From Treponema sp. (GTDB lineage: Bacteria; Spirochaetota; Spirochaetia; Treponematales; Treponemataceae), in the NCBI GenBank assembly GCA_012520945.1, contig JAAYNH010000029.1, positions 1 to 64,000 on the forward strand: a stretch of DNA of 64,000 bases. Direction: 5' to 3'. This document shows positions 56,090-64,000 of the stretch, piece by piece. The notes under the pieces were generated by a model that was not told the DNA's origin, ran no database searches, and worked only from the letters and a program-made list of their open reading frames with translations. How positions within the stretch are numbered: position 1 is the stretch's first letter; the number at the start of each line of letters is the position of its first letter. Both the position numbers and the translations under genes were made by a program.

Positions 56090-56512
56090 TTAAAATGCAG
56101 GCACAGCTTCAATTCCCACTGTTTTTTCTGTTTTAGAAGCGTTGCTTTTTTTTGAATGTTCGATTTGTGTTTCTTTGTTTTTTGCAAAAATCGGTTTATA
56201 TTCTACATGTTCAGCAACTACAGTGACTTTAGAATAATTTTTGCCATCGGTTCCAACCCAACGATTTTGTTTAAGTCTACCAACAACTCTTACTCCGCGT
56301 CCCGGAGTGCAATTTTCCATAACAAGATCTGCCATTTTTCCCCATGTTTCAACATCAAAATATGAAACTTCTTCTCCATATCCATCGCCGGATTTGTAAT
56401 AACGATTTGTAGCCACTGAAAATGTTGCAACGTGTTTACCGTTCGGTGTAGTTTTTGAAACAGGATCGCGAACAACGTTTCCTTCCAACAAAAGTGAATT
56501 CAAGCTTTTCAT
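56090..56512 (-). CDS. ssb: Single-stranded DNA-binding protein
   Basis: 140 residues. An OB fold covers about 1-108 (LNSLLLEGNVVRDPVSKTTP, FSVATNR, VSYFDVETWGKMAD, GRGVRVVGRLKQNRW). A short Lys/Ser/Thr-rich linker follows. The C-terminal tip is VGIEAVPAF; the acidic DDDIPF-type tip used by many SSBs to recruit partners is not present, although the final Pro-x-Phe is kept. GGAGG 7 nt before the ATG fixes the start. Binds and protects ssDNA in replication and repair. Confidence 0.95.
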   Translation of the reverse strand: MKSLNSLLLEGNVVRDPVSKTTPNGKHVATFSVATNRYYKSGDGYGEEVSYFDVETWGKMADLVMENCTPGRGVRVVGRLKQNRWVGTDGKNYSKVTVVAEHVEYKPIFAKNKETQIEHSKKSNASKTEKTVGIEAVPAF

Positions 56513-56708
56513 AAAATAACCTCCATTTGCTTAGCACTTTTTTTCAAGTTCATTAAATATATGGTAGAAGTTATTCATTTTGGGTTCATTTTAATTAATT
56601 TTTTTGAAAAAAAGTGAAAAAGGGGCTTCTAGTATCATTCGTTTAATTTCGGATTAGATATAAGTGAAAAATTTGTTATTGCAAAATAGTTGAGTCGCTA
56701 GAGAAAAA

Positions 56709-58625
56709 TTAAAGATTTTTTACAAGTTTTACCATATAAAGCTGAACATACATGAGTAGCTGTTCTTGTTCTTTAATTTTTTGCATATTGGGAGTGTTGC
56801 ATAGAGTTTGAGCTAAGCTATAAACTCTTTCAGGTGTAAAATTTGAACCTTTTGAAGTGCGTAAAACGCGTCTTAAATAATCGCGAATGAGAGAATTTAC
56901 ATCTTCTGTTAAATCCATGCGAGCTCTTGGGTCAATTAATGGATTCCATTGATGTTCATAGGCAGAAAGCTCACGCTCAATTGTGCTATTTTCCGGAACT
57001 AAGTGTTGCTCAACTTTTTTTGCATTTTGCTTAAATTCATTTTTGCGTGAAACATCTTTAGCAGGAGATACAATATTGTCATCTTTTTCCGTTTCTTTAC
57101 TTTGTGTTTTTGACTTTTGCTGTGAATCTTTGGATTCTTTTTTATTTTTAGGCTTTTTCAAAAAAAGACGAACAATCCATGATATTAACGGAAGTGTATA
57201 CCAAAAGGGTAGCATAATTTTTGCATCGGTTAAAATCTCTTGACGCGAAAGCATTAAAAGTTCATTGTAAGGTTGTAATTTGCCGTTTGAAAATAAATTT
57301 AGATGCGAAACCGAAACCGTATTTGCAGAACGTGCTTCGTAGTGAACTAAAGATAAAAAATTAGATATTAGTAAAGAATATAAAACCGGAGCCGATGAAC
57401 GCACTATTTGTTCAAGTTTTTCATTAAATGCTTTTTGATCTTTCATAGCAGGTTCAGTTTCAAATCTTTTACACAAATTATACCATTCTTTTGTAAGAAT
57501 ATCTTTTACGACATCACGAGCATCATTACATAAGCGGGAAACTAACGGCAACACTTTATCTTTATATATAAAATATAAAGTATCGTTTTCAAGTTTAAAA
57601 ATTAGCATTGAAGGTAAATTATTTTTATCTAATGTTGTAGTTGCTGTATGTAAAAATTCATTTAAATCCTGTTCTGTATATTGGCCCAAAAGAGGAATGC
57701 CTTTTGAGTCGGTAAAACGAACAATTGCATCCTTATTAAAATAGTAAGGAGGTTTTTTCATTATTTGTTCTAAGTTTTTTAAAGCAGTTTCACGTTGCAA
57801 ATCTTTTTGAACTTTATTTCTGTAATAATTAATGCAAATTTCCGTAATGGAAACAGATTGCAAAAGGCATAAATCTTCAATAGTATGGTCTTTTACTTTT
57901 TGAAAATCTTGTCTGATAAAATAGCAAAGTTGGTTCCAATAATAAAATGAGTCTGTGCTTTTTTTTATTGAGTCAATAGTATCTGAAGGTTTAGTTGTAA
58001 CGCTAGTAAAAAAATTTTTTGCAGTTAGTTCTTTGCCAGGGTTGGCAATGCGAATTTTTTTAAGAAAATAATCATGAAATTCTTCTTTTCTAAGCATATA
58101 TCTGATTTTTGATATTGCTAAATCTAAAAGTGTATCCATTGAAACGGTTGAAGGCATTAACATTATTGGAAGAGCATGCGGAAAATTAATGCCAAAAAGC
58201 ATATTTTCATTTTCAAGTGGATTTGCTAAAAGCTCGACAAAAAACTCATTAGCATCTTTTTTTTGATAAACATCAGATGGAATGATTTTAGGTAAATCGC
58301 TTTCAATAGGAAAAGGAATAGAAATGTTATTTTCAATTTCTTTAAAACGAGCAGTATATAAATCTACAAAATAAGCAACAATAACAATGGCTTTTTTATC
58401 GGTATCCGGAAAAATAATAAATGCTTTGTGTTGTCTTTCAAGGCGAGAAATTTCTTTAGTTAATGCTTCGCATGCATTTGAAACGTATGGAACAAAGTCT
58501 GGATTTTCATTTAAATGATGCTGTGCATAACGGCGTATATATTCACAAAATTCTGCAAAATTAATTTGAGGAGTATTATGTTTTGTTGCAAAATGCCGTA
58601 GCAAAGAATATACTGTTGTTGCCAT
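56709..58625 (-). CDS. Conserved-looking hypothetical protein with one membrane segment
   Basis: 638 residues. An N-terminal helical region (LLRHFATKHNTPQINFAEFC), a long mixed domain, one hydrophobic segment (about 467-488, IMLPFWYTLPLISWIVRLFL), a charged Lys/Ser/Glu linker (about 490-545) and a C-terminal helical domain of about 90 residues. I recognise no family; it is probably lineage-specific. It is single-copy between ssb and alaS. TGCTATAAT ends 6 nt before the ATG with TTGTAA 17 bp upstream, a leaderless arrangement. Confidence 0.8.
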   Translation of the reverse strand: MATTVYSLLRHFATKHNTPQINFAEFCEYIRRYAQHHLNENPDFVPYVSNACEALTKEISRLERQHKAFIIFPDTDKKAIVIVAYFVDLYTARFKEIENNISIPFPIESDLPKIIPSDVYQKKDANEFFVELLANPLENENMLFGINFPHALPIMLMPSTVSMDTLLDLAISKIRYMLRKEEFHDYFLKKIRIANPGKELTAKNFFTSVTTKPSDTIDSIKKSTDSFYYWNQLCYFIRQDFQKVKDHTIEDLCLLQSVSITEICINYYRNKVQKDLQRETALKNLEQIMKKPPYYFNKDAIVRFTDSKGIPLLGQYTEQDLNEFLHTATTTLDKNNLPSMLIFKLENDTLYFIYKDKVLPLVSRLCNDARDVVKDILTKEWYNLCKRFETEPAMKDQKAFNEKLEQIVRSSAPVLYSLLISNFLSLVHYEARSANTVSVSHLNLFSNGKLQPYNELLMLSRQEILTDAKIMLPFWYTLPLISWIVRLFLKKPKNKKESKDSQQKSKTQSKETEKDDNIVSPAKDVSRKNEFKQNAKKVEQHLVPENSTIERELSAYEHQWNPLIDPRARMDLTEDVNSLIRDYLRRVLRTSKGSNFTPERVYSLAQTLCNTPNMQKIKEQEQLLMYVQLYMVKLVKNL

Positions 58626-58631
58626 AAAAAA

Positions 58632-58660
58632 ATTATAGCAGAAAATTGCAAATGTTACAA
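58632..58660 (-). promoter_or_regulatory. Promoter of the 638-aa hypothetical gene (extended -10, leaderless type)
   Basis: Minus strand: TTGTAA (58655-58660), 17 bp, TATAAT (58632-58637) preceded by TGC, 6 nt to the ATG at 58625. Confidence 0.55.
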
Positions 58661-58692
58661 TGATTTTTAGATTATAACAATGCTAGGTGTTA

Positions 58693-58721
58693 TTGAAAAG
58701 TTTACGAATATTTACTATAAT
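58693..58721 (+). promoter_or_regulatory. Promoter of alaS (leaderless type)
   Basis: TTGAAA (58693-58698), 17 bp, TATAAT (58716-58721), 8 nt to the ATG at 58730. No Shine-Dalgarno sequence fits in the gap. Confidence 0.65.
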
Positions 58722-58729
58722 TTTTTATT

Positions 58730-60529
58730 ATGACTGCTAATGAATTAAGAAGTAAATATATTGAATTTTTTAAAAGCAAACAACATGCAGAAATTTCCGG
58801 TAAATCTCTTATTCCGGACAATGACCCTACAGTTCTTTTTACGACTGCAGGAATGCATCCGCTTGTACCTTACCTTTTGGGAGAACCGCATCCGGCAGGA
58901 AATCGTTTGACTAATTATCAAAAATGTGTTCGTACGGGTGACATTGATGAGGTAGGAGATCCGAGTCATCTTACGTGTTTTGAAATGTTAGGTAACTGGA
59001 GCTTGGGGGATTATTTCAAAAAAGATTCCATTGCATATTCATATGAGTTTTTAACAAGTCCAAAGTGGTTGGATTTAGATCCTAAAATGCTTTCTGTTAC
59101 GGTTTTTGAAGGTGATGAAAATGCTCCGCGTGATGAAGAAAGTGCAAATTACTGGAAAGATATTGGTATGCCGGAAGATAAAATTGCTTATATGCCGGCC
59201 TCAGACAACTGGTGGGCTGCCGGTCCTACAGGTCCATGCGGTCCGGATACCGAAATTTTCTTTTGGGTTGGTGAAGGGTTGCCACCGGTCGGCTCAAATA
59301 AAAAAACGGACAGTGATAATTGGATGGAAATTTGGAACAATGTTTTTATGGAATATAATCGCATAGATGAAAAAACATTGGTAAAACTTCCAAAACAAAA
59401 TGTTGACACGGGTATGGGGTTAGAGCGTACAAATTGTATCTTGCAAGGAAAAACAAGTGTATATTTGACGGAGGTTTTTCAGCCGATTATTAAAACCATT
59501 GAAGAGCTTTCAAATTATACATATGGATTAGATGAAGAAAAAGATGTTAGTGTGAGAATTATTGCCGATCATAGTCGTTCAAGTGTATTTATTTTAGGCG
59601 ATCAAAAAGGCGTAAGTCCTTCAAATGTGGGTGCCGGTTATGTCCTGCGTCGTTTAATTCGCCGAGCAGTTCGCCATGGTATGAAATTGGGTATTGAACA
59701 AAATTTTTTGGCAAAAATTGCTATTTCCGTTGTGGATAATTTCAAAGATGCTTATCCTGAGTTGGAGCAAAATAAAGAAAAAATCTTTAAAGAACTTACT
59801 GCTGAAGAAGAAAAGTTCCGACAAACATTAAAAAAAGGTGAGGCGGAATTCCAAAAGCTTTTACCTAATTTAATGAAAAATCCAAAAAAAGAAATTTCCG
59901 GTAAGGTTGCATTCCGCTTGTATGACACTTTTGGTTTTCCTTTAGAATTGACCCAGGAATTGGGAGCAGAAAACGGTTTTACTGTTGACATTGAAGGTTT
60001 TAAAGAAGCAGAACGTAAGCATCAAGAGGCCTCTAAATCTTTAGATGCGGGAACAGCAAAAGGAGGCTTGGCTGAACAGTCCGACGTAACAAAAGCTTAT
60101 CATACTGCAACTCATTTATTACAGGAAGCCCTTGCTATTGTTTTGGGTGACCATGTTGAACAAAAAGGTTCAAATATTAACAATGAAAGATTGCGTTTTG
60201 ATTTTTTGCATCCTCAACCTATGACTAAAGAAGAAATTCAAAAAGTTGAAGATGTGGTCAATGAACAAATTAGACTTAAACTTCCGGTTACGATGGAAGT
60301 AATGGATCTGGAAGATGCAAAAAAATCCGGTGCTCGTGCAGTTTTTGGCGAAAAATACGACGCACAAGTGAAAGTATATACTATTGGAACAAAAGATAAT
60401 TGGTTTAGTAAAGAAGTTTGTGGTGGACCGCACGTTGAAAATACCGGTTCTATTGGTAAATTTAAAATAACTAAAGAGCAGTCGTCATCTGCAGGTGTAC
60501 GTCGCATCCGTGCAGTTGTTAGTAATTAA
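58730..60529 (+). CDS. alaS: Alanyl-tRNA synthetase, short form without C-Ala
   Basis: 599 residues. Class II catalytic core (LFTTAGMHPLVPYL, TCFEMLGNWSLGDYF, DTGMGLERTNCILQG), tRNA-recognition helices (VGAGYVLRRLIRRAVRHG) and the editing domain with its zinc ligands H458 and H462 (YHTATH), C564 and H568 (CGGPH). The frame ends right after the editing domain (SSSAGVRRIRAVVSN). The DHHA1/C-Ala domain of the usual 870-residue bacterial enzyme is absent, as I recall for T. pallidum. Followed by the SurA-like gene, nusB, a TPR gene and groES. Confidence 0.96.
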   Translation: MTANELRSKYIEFFKSKQHAEISGKSLIPDNDPTVLFTTAGMHPLVPYLLGEPHPAGNRLTNYQKCVRTGDIDEVGDPSHLTCFEMLGNWSLGDYFKKDSIAYSYEFLTSPKWLDLDPKMLSVTVFEGDENAPRDEESANYWKDIGMPEDKIAYMPASDNWWAAGPTGPCGPDTEIFFWVGEGLPPVGSNKKTDSDNWMEIWNNVFMEYNRIDEKTLVKLPKQNVDTGMGLERTNCILQGKTSVYLTEVFQPIIKTIEELSNYTYGLDEEKDVSVRIIADHSRSSVFILGDQKGVSPSNVGAGYVLRRLIRRAVRHGMKLGIEQNFLAKIAISVVDNFKDAYPELEQNKEKIFKELTAEEEKFRQTLKKGEAEFQKLLPNLMKNPKKEISGKVAFRLYDTFGFPLELTQELGAENGFTVDIEGFKEAERKHQEASKSLDAGTAKGGLAEQSDVTKAYHTATHLLQEALAIVLGDHVEQKGSNINNERLRFDFLHPQPMTKEEIQKVEDVVNEQIRLKLPVTMEVMDLEDAKKSGARAVFGEKYDAQVKVYTIGTKDNWFSKEVCGGPHVENTGSIGKFKITKEQSSSAGVRRIRAVVSN

Positions 60530-60541
60530 GGTAGTATTTTA

Positions 60542-60611
60542 TTACGGTTTGTTGTAACTTTGATTATGACAAACTGTTTATAAAACAGAAGCCATTCGGG
60601 TTAAACCGTAA
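60542..60611 (+). other. Predicted structured RNA leader before the SurA-like gene
   Basis: Closing helix TTACGGTTT (60542-60550) / AAACCGTAA (60603-60611), 9 bp perfect. Inside, GTTTGT (60547-60552) can pair with ACAAAC (60569-60574), and CTGTTT (60574-60579) with AAACAG (60583-60588). The first two helices share bases and exclude each other, so switching is possible. No known riboswitch class is recognised. The start codon follows 22 nt later. Confidence 0.35.
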
Positions 60612-60632
60612 AATATTTTTGGGGTTAATTTT

Positions 60633-61718
60633 ATGAAAAAAATAGTAATTTTTACAACATTATTTTTGATTATGGGAACAGCAGTTTTTGCTCAATCGGA
60701 TTTGCAACCTCTTGCAAATATTAAAGTTGGAGCTAAAGCAGAAACAATTACTTTGAAACAACTTAAAAATCGTGTAGAAGCATATCAAAAGCAAGCACAA
60801 GGTACAATTTTTACATTGGAACAAAGAAAAGAAATTTTGGATGCGATGATTGATGAAAAACTTGTTGTACAAACTGCAACAAAGGCCGGAATGTCTGTAA
60901 CGGATTCTCAAGCAAATGAATATTTTTTGCAATCATTGGCTCAGCAAGTAGGTCAACCGGTTACGGAGCAACAGTTTGCTACTCTTATTAAACAACAGAC
61001 GAATATGTCTTTGGACGAGTTTTTCAAAAAACAAGTTGGTATGAGTGTGGCTGAATATAAAGTGTTTATGAAAAATCAATTGCTTGCACAACAATATATT
61101 ATTTCTCAAAAACAAAATGAATTAGTTAATGTTGCTCCAACGGATGCTGAAGTTCGTGCATTTTATGAAATGAACAAAGCATCTTTTGTTTTGAGCGATA
61201 TGTTAAAATTGTTTTTAGTTGTTGTGCCTAAAATGGCAGATGCTAAAGCTGCAGAAAAAACGGCAACATCTTTGTTGAATGATTTAAAAACTAAAAAAAC
61301 AACTGAAGAAAAACTTAAAGCAAAAATGACAGACGAAAAGGCAGGGTTTCAAGCCGGCGATATTCTTGTAACAAAAAACGTTCAAGCGGCACAACAGCTT
61401 GGTATTGATTATAATGCGTTAATTACATTATTTACAAAAGATAAAGGATATTATTCGGATGTTACGGAAACCGATTCCGATTTTCAGTTTTACATGATTC
61501 GTGAAAAATATGACGCAAAAATGTTAGGTTTAAGCGATATTGTTCAACCTGATACAATTATTACGGTTTATGAGTATATTAAAACAAATCTTACAGAGCA
61601 AAAACAAGCTGAGTTTTTAGGAAAAGCGGCGGAAGAAATCACAAAAACTCTTCGTACACCTGCAAATTTCCAAATGGTAAAAACCGGAGCGGCATTAGAC
61701 AAACTTTTGGATTGGTAG
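60633..61718 (+). CDS. SurA/PrsA-like exported chaperone or peptidyl-prolyl isomerase (Tpn39b-like)
   Basis: 361 residues. Signal peptide MKKIVIFTTLFLIMGTAVFA. A SurA-type N-terminal helical chaperone domain (about 40-180, EQRKEILDAMIDEKLVVQTA) surrounds a divergent parvulin-like region (about 185-300). Its place between alaS and nusB matches what I recall of T. pallidum Tpn39b. Canonical parvulin catalytic residues are not obvious, so chaperone activity is more likely than isomerase activity. A possible structured leader lies upstream. It ends 6 bp before nusB, in an operon. Confidence 0.82.
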   Translation: MKKIVIFTTLFLIMGTAVFAQSDLQPLANIKVGAKAETITLKQLKNRVEAYQKQAQGTIFTLEQRKEILDAMIDEKLVVQTATKAGMSVTDSQANEYFLQSLAQQVGQPVTEQQFATLIKQQTNMSLDEFFKKQVGMSVAEYKVFMKNQLLAQQYIISQKQNELVNVAPTDAEVRAFYEMNKASFVLSDMLKLFLVVVPKMADAKAAEKTATSLLNDLKTKKTTEEKLKAKMTDEKAGFQAGDILVTKNVQAAQQLGIDYNALITLFTKDKGYYSDVTETDSDFQFYMIREKYDAKMLGLSDIVQPDTIITVYEYIKTNLTEQKQAEFLGKAAEEITKTLRTPANFQMVKTGAALDKLLDW

Positions 61719-61724
61719 GTTGAA

Positions 61725-62138
61725 GTGTCAAGAAGAAAAGGGCGCATTTTAGCTTTTCAGGCATTGTACAGTTATGATGTAGGCAATGTAAATCGAGAAA
61801 GCTTGATGAATTTTGATTGGGTTGAACAGAAGACCTTGAAAAAAATCGGTGAAGACGGAAAGATTTTTGCCCAATTGCTTGTTTCAGGCACAATTGAACA
61901 TTTGGATGAAATTGATGAAAAAATTAAAGCTAATATCGAGAAATGGGACTTTGAACGCATTAATAAAGTGGATTTAGCTTTGTTGCGAATGAGCGTATAT
62001 TCTTTAATGTATCAAAAAGATATGCATCCTTCAATAGTAATTGATGAAGCAATTGATATTTCAAAAGAGTTCGGAGTTGATGACGCATATAAGTTTATTA
62101 ATGCGGTTTTAGATAGTATTCGAAAATCTTTGCTATAA
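61725..62138 (+). CDS. nusB: Transcription antitermination factor NusB
   Basis: 137 residues, all-helical, normal length. Starts with SRRKGRILAFQALYSYD, the family N-terminus that binds boxA RNA, and ends with DEAIDISKEFGVDDAYKFIN followed by AVLD, the highly conserved C-terminal helix motif. Works with NusE (S10) in rRNA antitermination. The start is GTG, 6 bp after the preceding stop; no ATG is available in the conserved N-terminal region. Confidence 0.96.
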   Translation: MSRRKGRILAFQALYSYDVGNVNRESLMNFDWVEQKTLKKIGEDGKIFAQLLVSGTIEHLDEIDEKIKANIEKWDFERINKVDLALLRMSVYSLMYQKDMHPSIVIDEAIDISKEFGVDDAYKFINAVLDSIRKSLL

Positions 62139-62163
62139 TTTCTAGCTTTAAGTTGGAGGATTT

Positions 62164-63852
62164 ATGAAAAAAGTTTTTTTTGCAATTTTGTGCTTTTATA
62201 TTTTGTTTTGCTCAAGTTGCAAAATGAAAGCTTCAAATTCATCTTTTGACTTAAAATTAGAAACCGTAGATATTTTTCTAAAACAAAATAATTTTTCTCA
62301 AGCAAAAGACTATCTCAAAAAAAATAAAAGATATGCACGTACTGTTTTTGAACGACTTAGTTTTATACGTCGCTTTTATATTTTAGGCATGGATAATGAA
62401 GTTGAAAAAATGCTCAAAGCCACTCATAAAAAATTTCCTTTGGATGTAAATGTTGCCGCAGTTTATGCTAATCATTTAGCAAAAAAAGGGCATTATCTTG
62501 AAGCAGAAAAAGTTGCGTCTTTTTTGTGGGACACACCATATAAATCAATTCCGGCAGAAATTAATATTGTCTTAAATGAGGATAAAAAAGATATTTCTCT
62601 TGTTGATTCATACAAAATTGCAGGAAATTTTACAAAAAATGTTCAGTTTTTTATTAATGCTGCAAGTTTATGTGCTTTGCATGGAGAAATGGCAGAAGCC
62701 TTAGCTTTTCATCCAAATGTAATTTCTGCTTATGACAATAGTTTGTTTTGGGCAAAACTAAGTTATGATTCAGGCGACTGGATGAGATGTATTCATGATA
62801 TAAATGCCGGTGAGTTTTCTTTCGAAGGGGAAATGCTTAAAGCTGATGCTCTTGTTCATCTTGGTGAAATTGAAAAGGCGAGTGTAGTTTGGTCAAATTT
62901 AGTTAATAAAGACGAAAGACGAGATGCAAATTTACTTTTAAATGTTGCATTTAGTAATTATTTTGCAGAAAATCGTCTTGAAACTCAACGATATTTGACA
63001 CAATTAGTTGAGCAATTTCCTGATTTTGTAAATGGTTTGGTTTTCTACGGTAAATTTGCATATCAAAGTTCAAAAATAAAACAACCTGAAGATTTACTAA
63101 CTTTAGCCGTAAGAAAGTTAGGTTTTAGGTCCATAAAAATGCAAGAAATTGACTCCATGCCATTAATTCCTGTTAGTGATGCTTTACATAGAATGGATAA
63201 CTTTTTGGATAAATATGCCACTTCGGAAAATAAAGATAAAATTCAATATTATGAATTAATGGTTGAAAGACAAAAACTTCTCTGGCTTTATGAAAATAAG
63301 TATGAAAACAGTGAAAAAAACATTGATATGTGGTATTTGCTAGAAAAATGTACGGGTAATAATGAAATTTATCCTGAATATTTGGCAAAGTATGCAACAT
63401 GGTTGTTTATTTTTTCTCAACGATTTGAAGATGCACAAAATTTGTTAAATACGCATTTACAAAATAAATCTACAAAGGGCAATTTTGACACAATGTTGCT
63501 GTGGGAAAAAGAATACGAGGCTTTTTTACAGGGTAAATTGCATAAAAATTATGAAGCGGCTTTTGAGATTTATGAAAATCTTACTACAGATAAAATGAGT
63601 GTTCAAGCTTTACAGAATTATGCAAATATTTGTGAAGCAAAGTTTTTTTACGATAAAGCATTAAGATTATATGGAATGGCTCAAGAAAAAAGCAACGATT
63701 CTAAAGAAAAAAGTGATATACATTATAAAATTGCCAACGTGCAAATTGCAAAAGGTAGCTTTGATGATGCAATTTTGAGCCTAAATTATAGTATTAACTT
63801 AAATCCGGGAAATACTAAATCCAGGCTCATATTAAAAAAAATAAGTAAATGA
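62164..63852 (+). CDS. TPR lipoprotein
   Basis: 562 residues. A lipoprotein signal (MKKVFFAILCFYILF) leads to the lipobox CSSC. The mature protein is helical throughout with tetratricopeptide-like repeats (about 30-180 and 480-560, ANVQIAKGSFDDAILSLNYS). Likely a periplasmic scaffold anchored to a membrane. GGAGG 5 nt before the ATG. Downstream of nusB by 25 bp, same strand, probably one operon from alaS or the SurA-like gene onward. The stop is 1 bp from the stop of convergent groES. Confidence 0.82.
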   Translation: MKKVFFAILCFYILFCSSCKMKASNSSFDLKLETVDIFLKQNNFSQAKDYLKKNKRYARTVFERLSFIRRFYILGMDNEVEKMLKATHKKFPLDVNVAAVYANHLAKKGHYLEAEKVASFLWDTPYKSIPAEINIVLNEDKKDISLVDSYKIAGNFTKNVQFFINAASLCALHGEMAEALAFHPNVISAYDNSLFWAKLSYDSGDWMRCIHDINAGEFSFEGEMLKADALVHLGEIEKASVVWSNLVNKDERRDANLLLNVAFSNYFAENRLETQRYLTQLVEQFPDFVNGLVFYGKFAYQSSKIKQPEDLLTLAVRKLGFRSIKMQEIDSMPLIPVSDALHRMDNFLDKYATSENKDKIQYYELMVERQKLLWLYENKYENSEKNIDMWYLLEKCTGNNEIYPEYLAKYATWLFIFSQRFEDAQNLLNTHLQNKSTKGNFDTMLLWEKEYEAFLQGKLHKNYEAAFEIYENLTTDKMSVQALQNYANICEAKFFYDKALRLYGMAQEKSNDSKEKSDIHYKIANVQIAKGSFDDAILSLNYSINLNPGNTKSRLILKKISK

Positions 63853-63853
63853 T

Positions 63854-64000
63854 TTACTTTTCAATAACGGCAACTAAATCTTGTGCTTTCAAAATAAGCA
63901 TATCATCGCCGTCAATTTTAATTTTTGTGCCGGCGTATTTGTCATAAAGAACTTTTTCGCCAACTTTTACTTTGATTTTTTCCGTGTCATCTCCGATTGC
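63854..64000 (-). CDS. groS: Co-chaperonin GroES (3' end; continues beyond the window)
   Basis: The last 48 codons of GroES run off the window edge. The translated C-terminus includes [20 protein letters not shown] and ends [17 protein letters not shown], the typical GroES end. GroES caps GroEL rings. It is about 62 kb from groEL in this window and on the opposite strand, so the usual groESL operon is split. The promoter lies outside the window. Confidence 0.95.
   Translation of the reverse strand, partial: AIGDDTEKIKVKVGEKVLYDKYAGTKIKIDGDDMLILKAQDLVAVIEK

Noticed and set aside
56513-56708. Non-coding RNA in the gap upstream of ssb
   Set aside because: AT-rich with no convincing stem beyond ordinary promoter sequence; nothing to support a gene.

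Overview
The window is AT-rich chromosomal DNA of a spirochete, most likely Treponema or a close relative. The evidence is a class I lysyl-tRNA synthetase, a short alanyl-tRNA synthetase without the C-Ala domain, many spirochete-style lipoproteins and small outer-membrane barrels, groEL and groES far apart, and the order alaS - SurA/Tpn39b-like protein - nusB - TPR protein - groES, which matches the T. pallidum order as I remember it. The species cannot be named from sequence alone. I see no rRNA, tRNA, CRISPR array, insertion sequence or prophage. No stretch over 300 bp is without a gene.

Layout. 1-5.5 kb: rnhA, groEL, a small barrel protein with a methyltransferase, relics of two D12-class DNA adenine methylases, and a lipoprotein. 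5.5-17.7 kb: uvrC divergent from a LamG/FN3 exported protein and a large TPR protein, then an M24 peptidase, murJ, a class III adenylate cyclase and a coiled-coil membrane protein. 17.7-23.9 kb: a 1477-residue 2-hydroxyacyl-CoA dehydratase-activase-type protein and lysS. 24-34 kb: a frameshifted barrel gene and a giant (about 3100 aa) beta-solenoid-like exported protein. 34-40 kb: a PilZ protein, an RlmM-like methyltransferase, a lipoprotein and a tandem 7TMR-DISM adenylate cyclase. 40-52 kb: rny, an ankyrin lipoprotein, a broken lipoprotein gene, a thioesterase, a barrel protein, a GH105 hydrolase, a CBM48 exported protein, a second large acidic TPR protein, a polyprenol/diacylglycerol kinase-like protein and a membrane protein. 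52-64 kb: exported proteins, a U32/RlhA-like protein, ssb, a lineage hypothetical, alaS, a SurA-like protein, nusB, a TPR lipoprotein and the 3' end of groES.

The most striking object is the single polypeptide at 36024-39812. It carries two complete sensor + 7TM + cyclase modules. The first cyclase domain has lost both metal-binding Asp but keeps the transition-state Asn/Arg. The second keeps both Asp but has lost Asn/Arg. Only the pair could form a complete active site, as in mammalian transmembrane adenylyl cyclases, but with the roles of the two halves reversed. A second, ordinary cyclase (14690-16375) keeps all four residues.

The second general theme is initiation. About seventeen genes have a -10-like hexamer ending 5-9 nt before the start codon and no Shine-Dalgarno sequence, often with a -35 at 16-18 bp. 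This implies leaderless mRNAs. Another set, rich in exported proteins and downstream operon genes, has clear Shine-Dalgarno sites. Using this rule, several starts were moved downstream of the longest open frame. Homopolymer frameshifts in two surface-protein genes could be phase variation, decay or sequencing error.
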